Assembly (NCBI GenBank): GCA_902768985.1
Contig: CACXNA010000005.1
Coordinates: 1-64,000, forward strand
Direction: 5' to 3'
From: an uncultured Bacteroidia bacterium
GTDB lineage: Bacteria > Bacteroidota > Bacteroidia > Bacteroidales > UBA932
Length of the DNA stretch: 64,000 bases
Positions 14,905 to 22,585 of this stretch are shown piece after piece (the first letter of the stretch is position 1; every line of letters begins with the position of its first letter). The translations under genes and the position numbers were made by a program. The notes below the pieces were generated by a model. It did no database searches. It was given only the letters and a program-made list of their open reading frames with translations, and had not been told where the DNA came from.

Positions 14905-16770
14905 ATGATCGTCTACAACGCCAACAAACAGACCTTTGTGCAGGATGTCAGAAGCGGCGTCATTGCCACGAAGATTCTGAATCTGATCCGTGAAAAAGGG
15001 TTGAACGCAGGGCAGGACCGTGAGTTCGCCTCCTGGCACAATTCCATGAAGTTTATGCGGGATATCGTAGATGATTCCGAGATTGACGATGACGTGCAGA
15101 TTGCCATCGAATACAATATCCCGCAGACTTCTAAGCGCGTGGATTTTATCATCGTTGGTGCGGACGAGAAGGATCGGGAAAATATTGTCATTGTGGAACT
15201 TAAGCAGTGGAGTAAGGCTGAGGTGGTGGATGACGACATGCATTTCAGCGTGCGCACTTACGTGGCCAATGACAAGCGGATTGTTTGCCATCCCTCTTAT
15301 CAGGCTTATTCCTATTCCCGATTCCTGAACAACTACTCCCAGGCCATCCACGACAGGAATATACATTTGATCCCCTGCGCTTATCTGCACAATTACCTGC
15401 CAGCATATAAATCGGCACTGTCCGCTGAGATCTATAAGGAATGGTACACGACCGCGCCTTTCTTCATCATGGATGAGGTGCAGCAGTTCAACGAGTTCGT
15501 CAAGGAATTTGTAACCAAGAAATCTGCGCACGGCGATCTTCTGTACCAGATAGAGAACGGCCGGATCCGACCTACGAAATCCCTGCAGGATGCTTTGGCG
15601 ACGATGGTGCGCGGTACGCCCGTGTTTGACTTGCTGGATGAGCAGGCCGTCTGCTATGACATGTGCATCCGCACCATGCTCCAGTGCCTCAAAGACCAGA
15701 AGAAACGTACGATTCTCGTGCAGGGTGGCCCTGGGACGGGGAAATCAGTGTTGGCCGTCAACCTGCTTATGCACTTCATCACCAGCGCCTGTAATGCTGC
15801 ATACGTGACTAAGAACAGTGCGCCCCGGCAAGCGTTTCTGTCCATCCTTTCCCAGAACAAGGCTGAGAACATTGCCGAAATCAGCCAGCTGTTCCGCTCT
15901 CCGTTCGGCCTAGCATCGGTGCCTGCCAATTCATACGACTGCCTCATCGTGGACGAGGCGCACCGGCTGGTCAAGAAAATGTATGGTGACTGGAATGGTG
16001 AGAATCAGGTGAAGGAATGCATCAACGCATCCCTTCTCACTGTGTTCTTTCTGGACGAAGACCAGGCCGTTACCACCAAGGACATTGGCAGCGTCCAGGA
16101 AATCAGCAAATGGTGCGAGGAACTGGGCTCCACTATCATCATGCGCGAGGAGACCAAGCTCACGTCACAGTTCCGCTGCAATGGCAGCGACGCCTATATC
16201 CAATTCATCGACAATCTGTTGCAGCGCAAGGAGGAAAGCATTGCCGTTCCTCTTTCTGAACTCAATTACGACTTCCGCTTGTTTGATGATGCCTCCCAGA
16301 TGCGCGATGCTCTCCGGGAGAAGAACGCTATTAACAACAAGGCTCGCATGGTCGCAGGCTACTGCTACGACTGGAACGTCAAGAACCGGCGGGGAGATGT
16401 AGATATTGAGCTGCCCGGCGGCTTTCAGGCGAAGTGGAACCTGGCCAACGATAAGATCTGGGCCATCAATCCGCGTTCCTTCGAGGAAGTCGGCTGCATC
16501 CACACGGCGCAAGGGCTTGAATTTGACTATGTTGGCGTCTTGATTGGCAAGGATCTCACTTACGATAAGTCGTCCGGTCGCATTGTTACGAACAAGAGCG
16601 CCATTTCGACGGACGACAAGTCCTCCGGCATTCGTGGCGCCAGCGAAGAAGACGCTCGTCGCCTTATCTTGAACACCTACAAAACCCTTCTCACCCGCGG
16701 GCAGAAAGGCTGCTATGTGTACTGCGAAGACGAGGCTCTGCGGGAATATTTCAAGAAGATGCTAGCCTAG
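14905..16770 (+). CDS. DUF2075 helicase with N-terminal PD-(D/E)XK-like nuclease
   Basis: This is a 621-residue protein. The first 130 residues look like a PD-(D/E)XK nuclease: Asp80 in VDFII and Glu98-x-Lys100 in IVELKQW. The ATPase core has Walker A GGPGTGKS (about 274-281), Walker B LIVDEAH (Asp350), a DEDQA sensor-like motif, an Arg-rich SQFRCNGSD, and a C-terminal helicase motif HTAQGLEFDYVGV. This is the DUF2075/Schlafen-group ATPase family, related to UvrD-like helicases. It likely unwinds or cuts nucleic acid. No membrane segment is present. It is followed by a strong bidirectional terminator, which isolates the pair as a two-gene cassette. Confidence 0.85.
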   Translation: MIVYNANKQTFVQDVRSGVIATKILNLIREKGLNAGQDREFASWHNSMKFMRDIVDDSEIDDDVQIAIEYNIPQTSKRVDFIIVGADEKDRENIVIVELKQWSKAEVVDDDMHFSVRTYVANDKRIVCHPSYQAYSYSRFLNNYSQAIHDRNIHLIPCAYLHNYLPAYKSALSAEIYKEWYTTAPFFIMDEVQQFNEFVKEFVTKKSAHGDLLYQIENGRIRPTKSLQDALATMVRGTPVFDLLDEQAVCYDMCIRTMLQCLKDQKKRTILVQGGPGTGKSVLAVNLLMHFITSACNAAYVTKNSAPRQAFLSILSQNKAENIAEISQLFRSPFGLASVPANSYDCLIVDEAHRLVKKMYGDWNGENQVKECINASLLTVFFLDEDQAVTTKDIGSVQEISKWCEELGSTIIMREETKLTSQFRCNGSDAYIQFIDNLLQRKEESIAVPLSELNYDFRLFDDASQMRDALREKNAINNKARMVAGYCYDWNVKNRRGDVDIELPGGFQAKWNLANDKIWAINPRSFEEVGCIHTAQGLEFDYVGVLIGKDLTYDKSSGRIVTNKSAISTDDKSSGIRGASEEDARRLILNTYKTLLTRGQKGCYVYCEDEALREYFKKMLA

Positions 16771-16821
16771 CTATCATCGCGCAGCCCTGCCGCTCCCGGC
16801 GGAGAAGGCGGTGTGGTAACG

Positions 16822-16856
16822 AAAAAGGACCAAGGAACTGACCTTGGTCCTTTTTT
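16822..16856. terminator. Bidirectional intrinsic terminator
   Basis: AGGACCAAGG pairs with CCTTGGTCCT around a short loop, flanked by A5 on the left and T6 on the right, so it works on both strands. It closes the MazG-DUF2075 unit and the minus-strand Rpn unit. Confidence 0.8.
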
Positions 16857-16859
16857 GTG

Positions 16860-16961
16860 TTATAGTGCTTTGATTTGTTCTTCGGTGAGTTCAGCTTCTT
16901 TCTCCATTCCTTTCTTCTCCGCATAGCGGATCTGGTTCCGTATGTCTCGTTCCGTGGTCAT
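16860..16961 (-). pseudogene. Extra copy of an Rpn-family C-terminal tail
   Basis: The 33-residue frame MTTERDIRNQIRYAEKKGM...LTEEQIKAL repeats the tail of the gene just to its right but ends differently. It is short of any nuclease domain and probably arose by unequal recombination between Rpn paralogues. Confidence 0.6.
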
Positions 16962-16963
16962 GG

Positions 16964-17717
16964 CTAAAATGCATTAATCTGTTCGGCAGAGAGGCCGGTA
17001 ATTCGCATCACTTTTTCGACGGAGTCACCCTCTTTCAGCATCCGCCGGGCAATCTGTTCGGCTTCTTTCTCCATTCCTTTCCTCTCCGCATAGCGGATCT
17101 GGTTCCGTATGTCTCGTTCCGTAGTCATGGCGTATTCGTATTTGATCTTGTCCTCGGGAGCAAATGTAGCAATATTTGCCGGCTTTGCCGCAGTTGGGCA
17201 GTTCCAGGAAGATGTAGTGCAACGAGTCGGTCATCAATTCATCGCCGCTATCCTCATACAAAGAGTAGCGATACAGGACCCGGTTCGGGTCGTCATGCAG
17301 CGGGAAGTCCACAAGGCCGATGAAATAGACTGGCGGGAACTCGTACTCCTCGTCACCTTTTTCCAACTGACGGATAACACAGTGGGAGGCGTTATAGACC
17401 GCACGTTCGTAGAAGAAGTCCTGCGGCTCGCGTTGCATCTCCACAAGGAAGCGGGTGCCGTTGGCGTCGGTTGCCTCGACGTCTACGCGAATGCCGCGCT
17501 TGTCGGGATTGGGATTGGTGTGCTCCTGCGGAGCGTACTTGATGTCGACGATCTGGCGCTCGGGAATGAGCTCCTGCAGGAGCAGGGTGAGCAGGCGTTT
17601 GCTACTGGGCAACTCTTCGAAAGTTCGCTTGAACCAGTCGTCGAGCAGGATATTGGCGTAGACTCCCTTTGCTTTGTGGGAAATGTACTTGATACGGGGT
17701 TCTTCTAGATTTTCCAT
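16964..17717 (-). pseudogene. Rpn-family PD-(D/E)XK nuclease/transposase, frameshifted
   Basis: The first 180 residues from the ATG at 17717 match Rpn (recombination-promoting nuclease) proteins: the family opening YANILLDDWFKRTFEE, a PD-(D/E)XK core with DVEATDANGTRFLVEMQ (Asp, Glu-x-Gln), and FFYERAVYNAS. Near 17180 the frame shifts. The lost frame continues ANIATFAPEDKIKYEYAMTTERDIRNQ and ends at 16964 with ITGLSAEQINAF. As written the product is 230 residues with a scrambled tail. I see no slippery site, so a mutation is more likely than programmed shifting. The nuclease core itself is intact. Confidence 0.75.
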
Positions 17718-17882
17718 AGCTCAAATGTTTTTTCGTAAAGATGAAAACAGATCCTTGGAAAACCAAGGACCTGTAAAATTTGTCAGGGGGTAATTGTGAA
17801 ATAATTCCCGATTTTCCGATTAGACAAAAAACGTTGCTGCCGTTTTGCGTCAGCCGGTGGGGGAGGATGTGCGGGAGCGCTG

Positions 17883-17959
17883 TCCTCAAAATAGGGCGAT
17901 TTTGAGGATAAGTGGCGGAAAAACTGACTCTTGTCCTCAAATGGGGCCGGATTTGAGGA
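17883..17959. repeat. Two tandem TCCTCAAA(A)T palindromes
   Basis: TCCTCAAAAT / ATTTTGAGGA (17883-17908) and TCCTCAAAT / ATTTGAGGA (17934-17959) are perfect stems with 6- and 8-base loops, 51 bases apart. They lie in the 564-base gene-free stretch 17718-18281. No T-run follows, so they are not standard terminators. Confidence 0.6.
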
Positions 17960-18022
17960 TAGGTCGCGGGAGAAGGAGGAGTCGGTGTACAAAAACGGCC
18001 TGTATTGCGCACGGGAAGGGAG

Positions 18023-18046
18023 ATTCGCCGGTCGGAGCCGGCGAAT
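18023..18046. repeat. Hairpin ATTCGCCGG / CCGGCGAAT
   Basis: A perfect 9-bp stem with a 6-base loop, in the same gene-free stretch as the tandem palindromes. I see no other feature between 18050 and the YccF gene apart from a -7 box at 18268-18275. Confidence 0.55.
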
Positions 18047-18281
18047 GACGGACTAAAGCCAGTGAATAATCATTTGCTTTGGGCCGGGAATGGTTAGCCC
18101 GATCCGGGAAACCAATATGCAAAAAGAATCAATACAGGTCAGTAAAATTCGTATTTTTAACGCTCATCGCTTGCAAGATTGACGTAATACTTTTATTCGC
18201 TGCTTGAAAAACCAAAGGACTGCCGTTTTGCGTCGGCCGGCGGAGAAGGATAATGGAAAGTTTTTCGTATGTTTGCATAAT

Positions 18282-18650
18282 ATGAAAACTATCGGTAACA
18301 TACTCTGGCTCATTTTTGGCGGCATCCTCATTGCGGTCATCTACTTCATCATTGGCCTTGTGATGTGCATTACCATCATCGGCATTCCCTTTGGCGTGCA
18401 GCTGTTCAAGTTTGGGGTTTACGCCCTCTGGCCCTTCGGCCATGAGCTGGTGGACGGTCCCAATCAACCTAGCGTCCTGTCCATTGTGATGAACCTCATC
18501 TGGATCCTGTTGGGCTGGTGGGAGATTGCCGTGATTCACCTGGTGTTCGGCCTGCTGTGCTGTATCACCATCGTAGGCATACCCTTCGGCATTCAGCACT
18601 TCAAGATGGTCCTGCCCTCGATATTGCCCTTTGGAAAAGAGATACGATGA
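18282..18650 (+). CDS. YccF-domain membrane protein
   Basis: This is a 122-residue inner-membrane protein made of two repeats of the YccF domain (DUF307). Each repeat has a hydrophobic hairpin ending in the signature GIPFGVQLFKF and GIPFGIQHFKM. The function of YccF proteins is poorly known. The start at 18282 lies only 6 bases after a TATGTTTG -7 box. The stop codon overlaps the next start by 4 bases (ATGA), indicating translational coupling with the small gene downstream. Confidence 0.85.
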   Translation: MKTIGNILWLIFGGILIAVIYFIIGLVMCITIIGIPFGVQLFKFGVYALWPFGHELVDGPNQPSVLSIVMNLIWILLGWWEIAVIHLVFGLLCCITIVGIPFGIQHFKMVLPSILPFGKEIR

Positions 18651-18838
18651 CACGCATTCAGTACACGGGCACGAACTACGAGGAAATCAAGGCGCTGTGC
18701 GGCGACAGGGTGCTGGCGCCGTATTTCTGTATGGGCTTTTCGATGCTCTCCGTGGATACAGGGGCTGGCTTCGAATCGGTGAATGAAGGCGACGTGGTTG
18801 TGCTCGAAGATGACGGGTCGCTGCGGGTGGAACGATAA
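18647..18838 (+). CDS. Small conserved-looking protein, unknown
   Basis: This is a 63-residue soluble protein (MTRIQYTGTNYEEIKALCGDR...) whose end, EGDVVVLEDDGSLRVER, resembles a small beta-barrel. I recognise no family. Its start overlaps the YccF stop, so it is translated with that gene. Confidence 0.6.
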   Translation: MTRIQYTGTNYEEIKALCGDRVLAPYFCMGFSMLSVDTGAGFESVNEGDVVVLEDDGSLRVER

Positions 18839-18923
18839 GATTCGTGTTTTTTTTGTTCTTACCCCCTGTCTAACCCCCTAACGTACCCCCGGAAATCCCC
18901 AAATGTGTGTTATCTTTGGCGCG

Positions 18924-19220
18924 ATGAAACAGAATCAAAATCTACTGACGCGTGTCCGCGAGATGGAGGACCGCTATGACGAACTCACCCGGGTCCTGGC
19001 AGGACTCGATGATGCCATCTCTGAATATAAAGCTTTCAAGCCCGAGCTTCAGGCCCTTCGGGAATACATGGAATCGGGCCAGTGGAAGAAGGATTTCGAG
19101 GCCGACGAGGCCGGCCAGATTCCGGCGGAGGTGAAAAGGGGAGTGCTCTCCGAGGATGGGCTCTTTGACCTCCTGCAAGGCGCGGATAAGATCCTGAACC
19201 TGGCCAAAGAAGTCCTGTAG
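18924..19220 (+). CDS. DUF4298 protein
   Basis: This is a 98-residue mostly helical cytosolic protein matching DUF4298: RYDELTRVLAGLDDAISEY, then SGQWKKDFEADEAGQIP, then KRGVLSEDGLFDLL. The biochemical role of the family is unknown. The ATG at 18924 is 5 bases after the TATCTTTG box (18911-18918), suggesting a leaderless message. Confidence 0.8.
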   Translation: MKQNQNLLTRVREMEDRYDELTRVLAGLDDAISEYKAFKPELQALREYMESGQWKKDFEADEAGQIPAEVKRGVLSEDGLFDLLQGADKILNLAKEVL

Positions 19221-19258
19221 TACGTATTTCTCGCATCAACCACATTAACACTAATTAT

Positions 19259-19453
19259 ATGGCAGAACAGAAATTCCCTTGCGAGAACTGCAAGTTCCGC
19301 GCACATTACGACAAGAACCCCAAGTCGCTGCTTGGCCGCTTCTGGCGCTGGCACATCAACTTCTGCCCGGGTTTCCGGGCGTATTTCACCAACCAGGACG
19401 AACAGACCCAGGCTGCGATCCGGGAGAAATACAACTTCACCAAATACCAGTAG
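19259..19453 (+). CDS. Small cysteine-containing protein, unknown
   Basis: This is a 64-residue protein starting MAEQKFPCENCKFRAHYDKNP, with a CxxC pair near the N-terminus and a lone Cys in NFCPGF. The spacing could bind a metal but is incomplete as a zinc ribbon. It is followed after 6 bases by the peroxiredoxin gene and is probably in the same unit. Confidence 0.65.
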   Translation: MAEQKFPCENCKFRAHYDKNPKSLLGRFWRWHINFCPGFRAYFTNQDEQTQAAIREKYNFTKYQ

Positions 19454-19459
19454 AGAACT

Positions 19460-19912
19460 ATGCTGAAAATCGGTGACAAAATGCCGTCCTTCGAGGTCGT
19501 GGACCAGGACGGCAAGCCGGTGCGGTCGGAAGATTTCATCGGGAAGGGGAAGAAAACCATCGTCTATTTCTATCCGAAGGACAACACCTCCGGCTGCACG
19601 GCGGAGGCCTGCTCGTTCCGGGACAACTACGCCGCCCTGACGGCCGCCGGCTACAACGTGGTCGGCGTGAGCAAGGACAGCGCGAAGTCGCACACCGGCT
19701 TCCGGGCCAAGTACGAGCTGCCCTTCCGCCTGCTGGCGGACACGACCACGCAGATGCTGCAGGACTTCGGCGCCTGGGGCGAGAAGAAAATGTACGGCAA
19801 GACGACGATGGGCACGCTCCGCCGTACCTTCATCTTCGACGAGAACGGTATCCTGGAGCGCATCATCGAGAAGGTGGACACCAAGAACGCCGCCGCGCAG
19901 ATCCTGACGTAG
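19460..19912 (+). CDS. bcp: Thioredoxin-dependent thiol peroxidase (Bcp/PrxQ)
   Basis: This is a 150-residue peroxiredoxin of the Bcp/PrxQ group, which reduces H2O2 and alkyl hydroperoxides in the cytosol using thioredoxin. The motif TSGCTAEACSF gives the peroxidatic Cys46 and the resolving Cys51, with the five-residue spacing typical of PrxQ. The strand WGEKKMYGKTTMGTLRRTFIFDENG includes the conserved Arg that activates the thiol. Length and motifs are complete. Confidence 0.93.
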   Translation: MLKIGDKMPSFEVVDQDGKPVRSEDFIGKGKKTIVYFYPKDNTSGCTAEACSFRDNYAALTAAGYNVVGVSKDSAKSHTGFRAKYELPFRLLADTTTQMLQDFGAWGEKKMYGKTTMGTLRRTFIFDENGILERIIEKVDTKNAAAQILT

Positions 19913-19994
19913 AAGATGACGGGTTGCTTCGGGTGGAGCGGTGATCCGACGAATAAATTTTGTATATTTGCAGACGCTGAAACTTATAACTAAT

Positions 19995-20318
19995 ATGGTC
20001 GGAAGATTTCCTGTTATCACCCTGTGTGGCAGTACCCGCTTCAAGGAGCAGTACCTTGAGACGCAGAAACGTCTTACCCTCGAAGGCAACATCATCATCA
20101 GCGTCGGTCTGTTCGGACATTCCGGCGACGACGAGACCTGGGAGCCCGGCATCAAGGAGATGCTGGACAACATGCACAAGCGCAAGATCGACATGGCCGA
20201 CGCCATCTATGTCATCAACGTCGGCGGTTACATCGGCGAGAGCACCCGGTCAGAGATCGAATACGCGAAAGCCCATGGCAAGCAGGTGATGTATCTGGAA
20301 GAGCCGAAAGCATTGTAG
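19995..20318 (+). CDS. Nucleoside 2-deoxyribosyltransferase-like small protein
   Basis: This is a 107-residue alpha/beta protein starting MVGRFPVITLCGSTRF, with the nucleotide-binding-like loop LCGSTRFKEQ and the conserved IDMADAIYVINVGGYIGESTRSEIEYA. This matches short Rossmann-like proteins near the 2-deoxyribosyltransferase/DUF4406 group. The Glu in GESTRSE may be catalytic. The actual substrate is unknown. A -7 box TATATTTG is at 19963-19970, 24 bases upstream. Confidence 0.7.
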   Translation: MVGRFPVITLCGSTRFKEQYLETQKRLTLEGNIIISVGLFGHSGDDETWEPGIKEMLDNMHKRKIDMADAIYVINVGGYIGESTRSEIEYAKAHGKQVMYLEEPKAL

Positions 20319-20349
20319 AATTCTGACGTTTTTCTTATTTTTGTAGGTA

Positions 20350-21069
20350 ATGTTCTACGTTATCTACTTCGCCGTTATCGCCCTTGCGCTCTACCTTATC
20401 TTCCACGACAGGTTCGGGGAAGAAGGACATCGCAAAAACATGTCCTCCGGGGCGTCCGAAAACGTCTATCATCCGGAATCCCAGACCCAGGTCCCGCAGG
20501 TCCCGCAGACCCCCGTGAGTTCCACGCCGAAGCCGCTGGAGCCGCCCCGCCCGGCACCGAGGCCCAGAAAGCCGTACACCGAGCCGCTGAATCCGGCGCC
20601 GCGGATCGTCCCGCCGGCACCGGCTCGCCCTGCGGCGCCGACCTACGTGGTCAAGGAGCCCGCGAAGCAGGAGCTGTCGTGGTCGTACCTGTACAAGCTG
20701 GAATACGACGAGAGCCTCGTCGGGGACGTGATGGAGACCGAGGTGACGGGCATGCGCCATTACTGCTCGCTGGCGGACCTGGGGCCCGTGAACGGCATCA
20801 TCCAGCCGGAGCCGGAGAACCCCCACGACTCGACTGCGCAGGTGGTGATCCGCGCGGACGGTAAGAAGCTCGGCTACATCGCGCGCAACACGCTGCCGGA
20901 GTACCAGAACTTCAACCCGACGAACGCCGTCTGTCCCTTCGCCGGCTACGTGAAGGTCACGCGCCAGGGCTACATCTGGGCGGACATCCTGGTGGCCATC
21001 CCGACGGATCGGGACTACGTGAAAGACGAGCTGACGGCCTTCCTGGACAGCGAAACCTACAAATCATAA
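20350..21069 (+). CDS. Membrane-anchored HIRAN-domain protein
   Basis: This is a 239-residue protein in three parts: a membrane helix at residues 2-19 (FYVIYFAVIALALYLIF), a proline-rich linker (about 45-110) and a C-terminal HIRAN-like domain (about 120-230). The HIRAN signature is seen as EPENPHDSTAQVVIRADGKKLGYIARN. HIRAN modules bind 3' DNA ends in helicases such as HLTF; here there is no ATPase, and the module is tethered to the membrane. It lies between the deoxyribosyltransferase-like gene and NhaC. The start is 6 bases after the TATTTTTG box at 20336-20343. Confidence 0.7.
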   Translation: MFYVIYFAVIALALYLIFHDRFGEEGHRKNMSSGASENVYHPESQTQVPQVPQTPVSSTPKPLEPPRPAPRPRKPYTEPLNPAPRIVPPAPARPAAPTYVVKEPAKQELSWSYLYKLEYDESLVGDVMETEVTGMRHYCSLADLGPVNGIIQPEPENPHDSTAQVVIRADGKKLGYIARNTLPEYQNFNPTNAVCPFAGYVKVTRQGYIWADILVAIPTDRDYVKDELTAFLDSETYKS

Positions 21070-21085
21070 CGACAGGAGGCTTGCC

Positions 21086-22537
21086 ATGCAGGGGAGTATC
21101 ACCGCCACCAAGCGAACGCTCATCGCGCTGATCCCGCTCGGGGTGCTGATGGCCCTGCTGGCCCTCGATATCGCCATCTTCGGCGCAGACTCCATCCTGG
21201 GGGCCTCCCAGGTGTCGCTGCTGCTGGCCTCGGGCGTGTGCGTGGCCCTCTCCGTGGGGCTGTACAAAGCCCGGTGGAAAGACTTTGAGCGGGACATCGT
21301 CAGCAACATCGGCGAAGTGGCGCCCGCCATCCTCATCCTGTTCCTGATCGGTGCCATCTCCGGCACGTGGACGATGAGCGGCGTGGTGCCGACCTTCATC
21401 TGCTACGGCATCAAGCTCATCCACCCGAAGGTGTTCCTGCTGACCTCGTGCGCGCTCTGCGCCGTGGTCTCCCTGATGATCGGCTCGTCGTGGACGACCA
21501 TCGCCACCGTGGGCGTGGCCCTGATCGGCATCGGCCACGCCGAGGGCTTCTCCGACGCCGTCACGGCGGGCGCCATCATCTCCGGTGCCTACTTCGGCGA
21601 CAAGATCTCGCCCCTGTCGGACACCACCGTGATGGCCTCCTCGGTGAACCGGGTGGGCCTCTTCGACCATATCCATTACATGTACCTGACGACGGTGCCG
21701 TCGATGCTGATCACGCTCGTGATCTTCACTATTCTGGGCCTCACGCACGCCGGCGTGCCGGACGCCCAGATGGCCCGCTACTCGGAAGTGCTCTCCGCGC
21801 AGTTCCACATCACGCCCTGGCTGCTGCTGGTGCCGGCCTTCACGGTCTGGCTCATCGTGCGGAAGAAGCCCGCGATCGTGGTGCTCTTCCTGTCCGTGCT
21901 CGTGGCGGCGGCCGCCGCGCTGATCTTCCAGCCGGAAGTGGTGCGCGGCATCGGAGCGGACGTCACGGACGGCTCCGCCGCGAGAGTCGGCTTCACGGGC
22001 GTCGTGCGGATGATCTTCGACACGGTGGCCGTAGACACGGGTAGCCCGGAGGTGAACCCGCTCGTGACGAGCCGCGGCATGGTGGGCATGCTCAACACCG
22101 TGTTCCTGATCCTCTGCGCGATGTGCTTCGGCGGCTGCATGAAGTCCAGCGGGATGATCGACGACCTGGCGCGGATCCTGCGGCCGCTCACGCGTACACG
22201 CGCCGGCCTCGTGGGCTCCACCGTGGTCACGGGCACGGTCCTGAACGGCATTGTGTCCGACCAGTACCTGTCGATCATCCTCACGTCAGACATCTACCGC
22301 AAGTCCTTCGAGGACGAAGGCTACGAGGCGCGGCTGCTCAGCCGCAGCGTCGAGGACTCCGCGACCGTGACCTCGCCGCTGGTGCCGTGGTCCAGCTGCG
22401 GCATGACGCAGGCCACGATCCTGTCGGTCTCGACGCTGGCGTACGCGCCGTTCTGCTTCTTCAACATCATCTCGCCGCTGATGTCCTTCCTCGTCGCGGC
22501 GATCGGCTGGAAGATCGTCCGGCGACGGGGAAAGTAA
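21086..22537 (+). CDS. nhaC: NhaC-family Na+/H+ antiporter
   Basis: This is a 483-residue inner-membrane exchanger with about 11-12 hydrophobic segments. The signature loops of the NhaC family are present: SSWTTIATVGVALIGIG, FGDKISPLSDTTVMASS, and the C-terminal ILTSDIYRKSFEDEGYE with SSCGMTQATILSV. It should export Na+ (or couple an organic acid) against H+. An AGGAGG Shine-Dalgarno lies at 21074-21079, 6 bases before the ATG, which is unusual in this window and makes the start secure. Confidence 0.9.
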   Translation: MQGSITATKRTLIALIPLGVLMALLALDIAIFGADSILGASQVSLLLASGVCVALSVGLYKARWKDFERDIVSNIGEVAPAILILFLIGAISGTWTMSGVVPTFICYGIKLIHPKVFLLTSCALCAVVSLMIGSSWTTIATVGVALIGIGHAEGFSDAVTAGAIISGAYFGDKISPLSDTTVMASSVNRVGLFDHIHYMYLTTVPSMLITLVIFTILGLTHAGVPDAQMARYSEVLSAQFHITPWLLLVPAFTVWLIVRKKPAIVVLFLSVLVAAAAALIFQPEVVRGIGADVTDGSAARVGFTGVVRMIFDTVAVDTGSPEVNPLVTSRGMVGMLNTVFLILCAMCFGGCMKSSGMIDDLARILRPLTRTRAGLVGSTVVTGTVLNGIVSDQYLSIILTSDIYRKSFEDEGYEARLLSRSVEDSATVTSPLVPWSSCGMTQATILSVSTLAYAPFCFFNIISPLMSFLVAAIGWKIVRRRGK

Positions 22538-22585
22538 GCCATTTATTCCTATCTTTGTAAACACAATACACAACCAATGACCATT

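Noticed and set aside
17602..18012. A 136-codon minus-strand frame over the tandem palindromes
   Set aside because: Its translation is composed of the palindromes themselves and of the 5' region of the Rpn gene in another frame.
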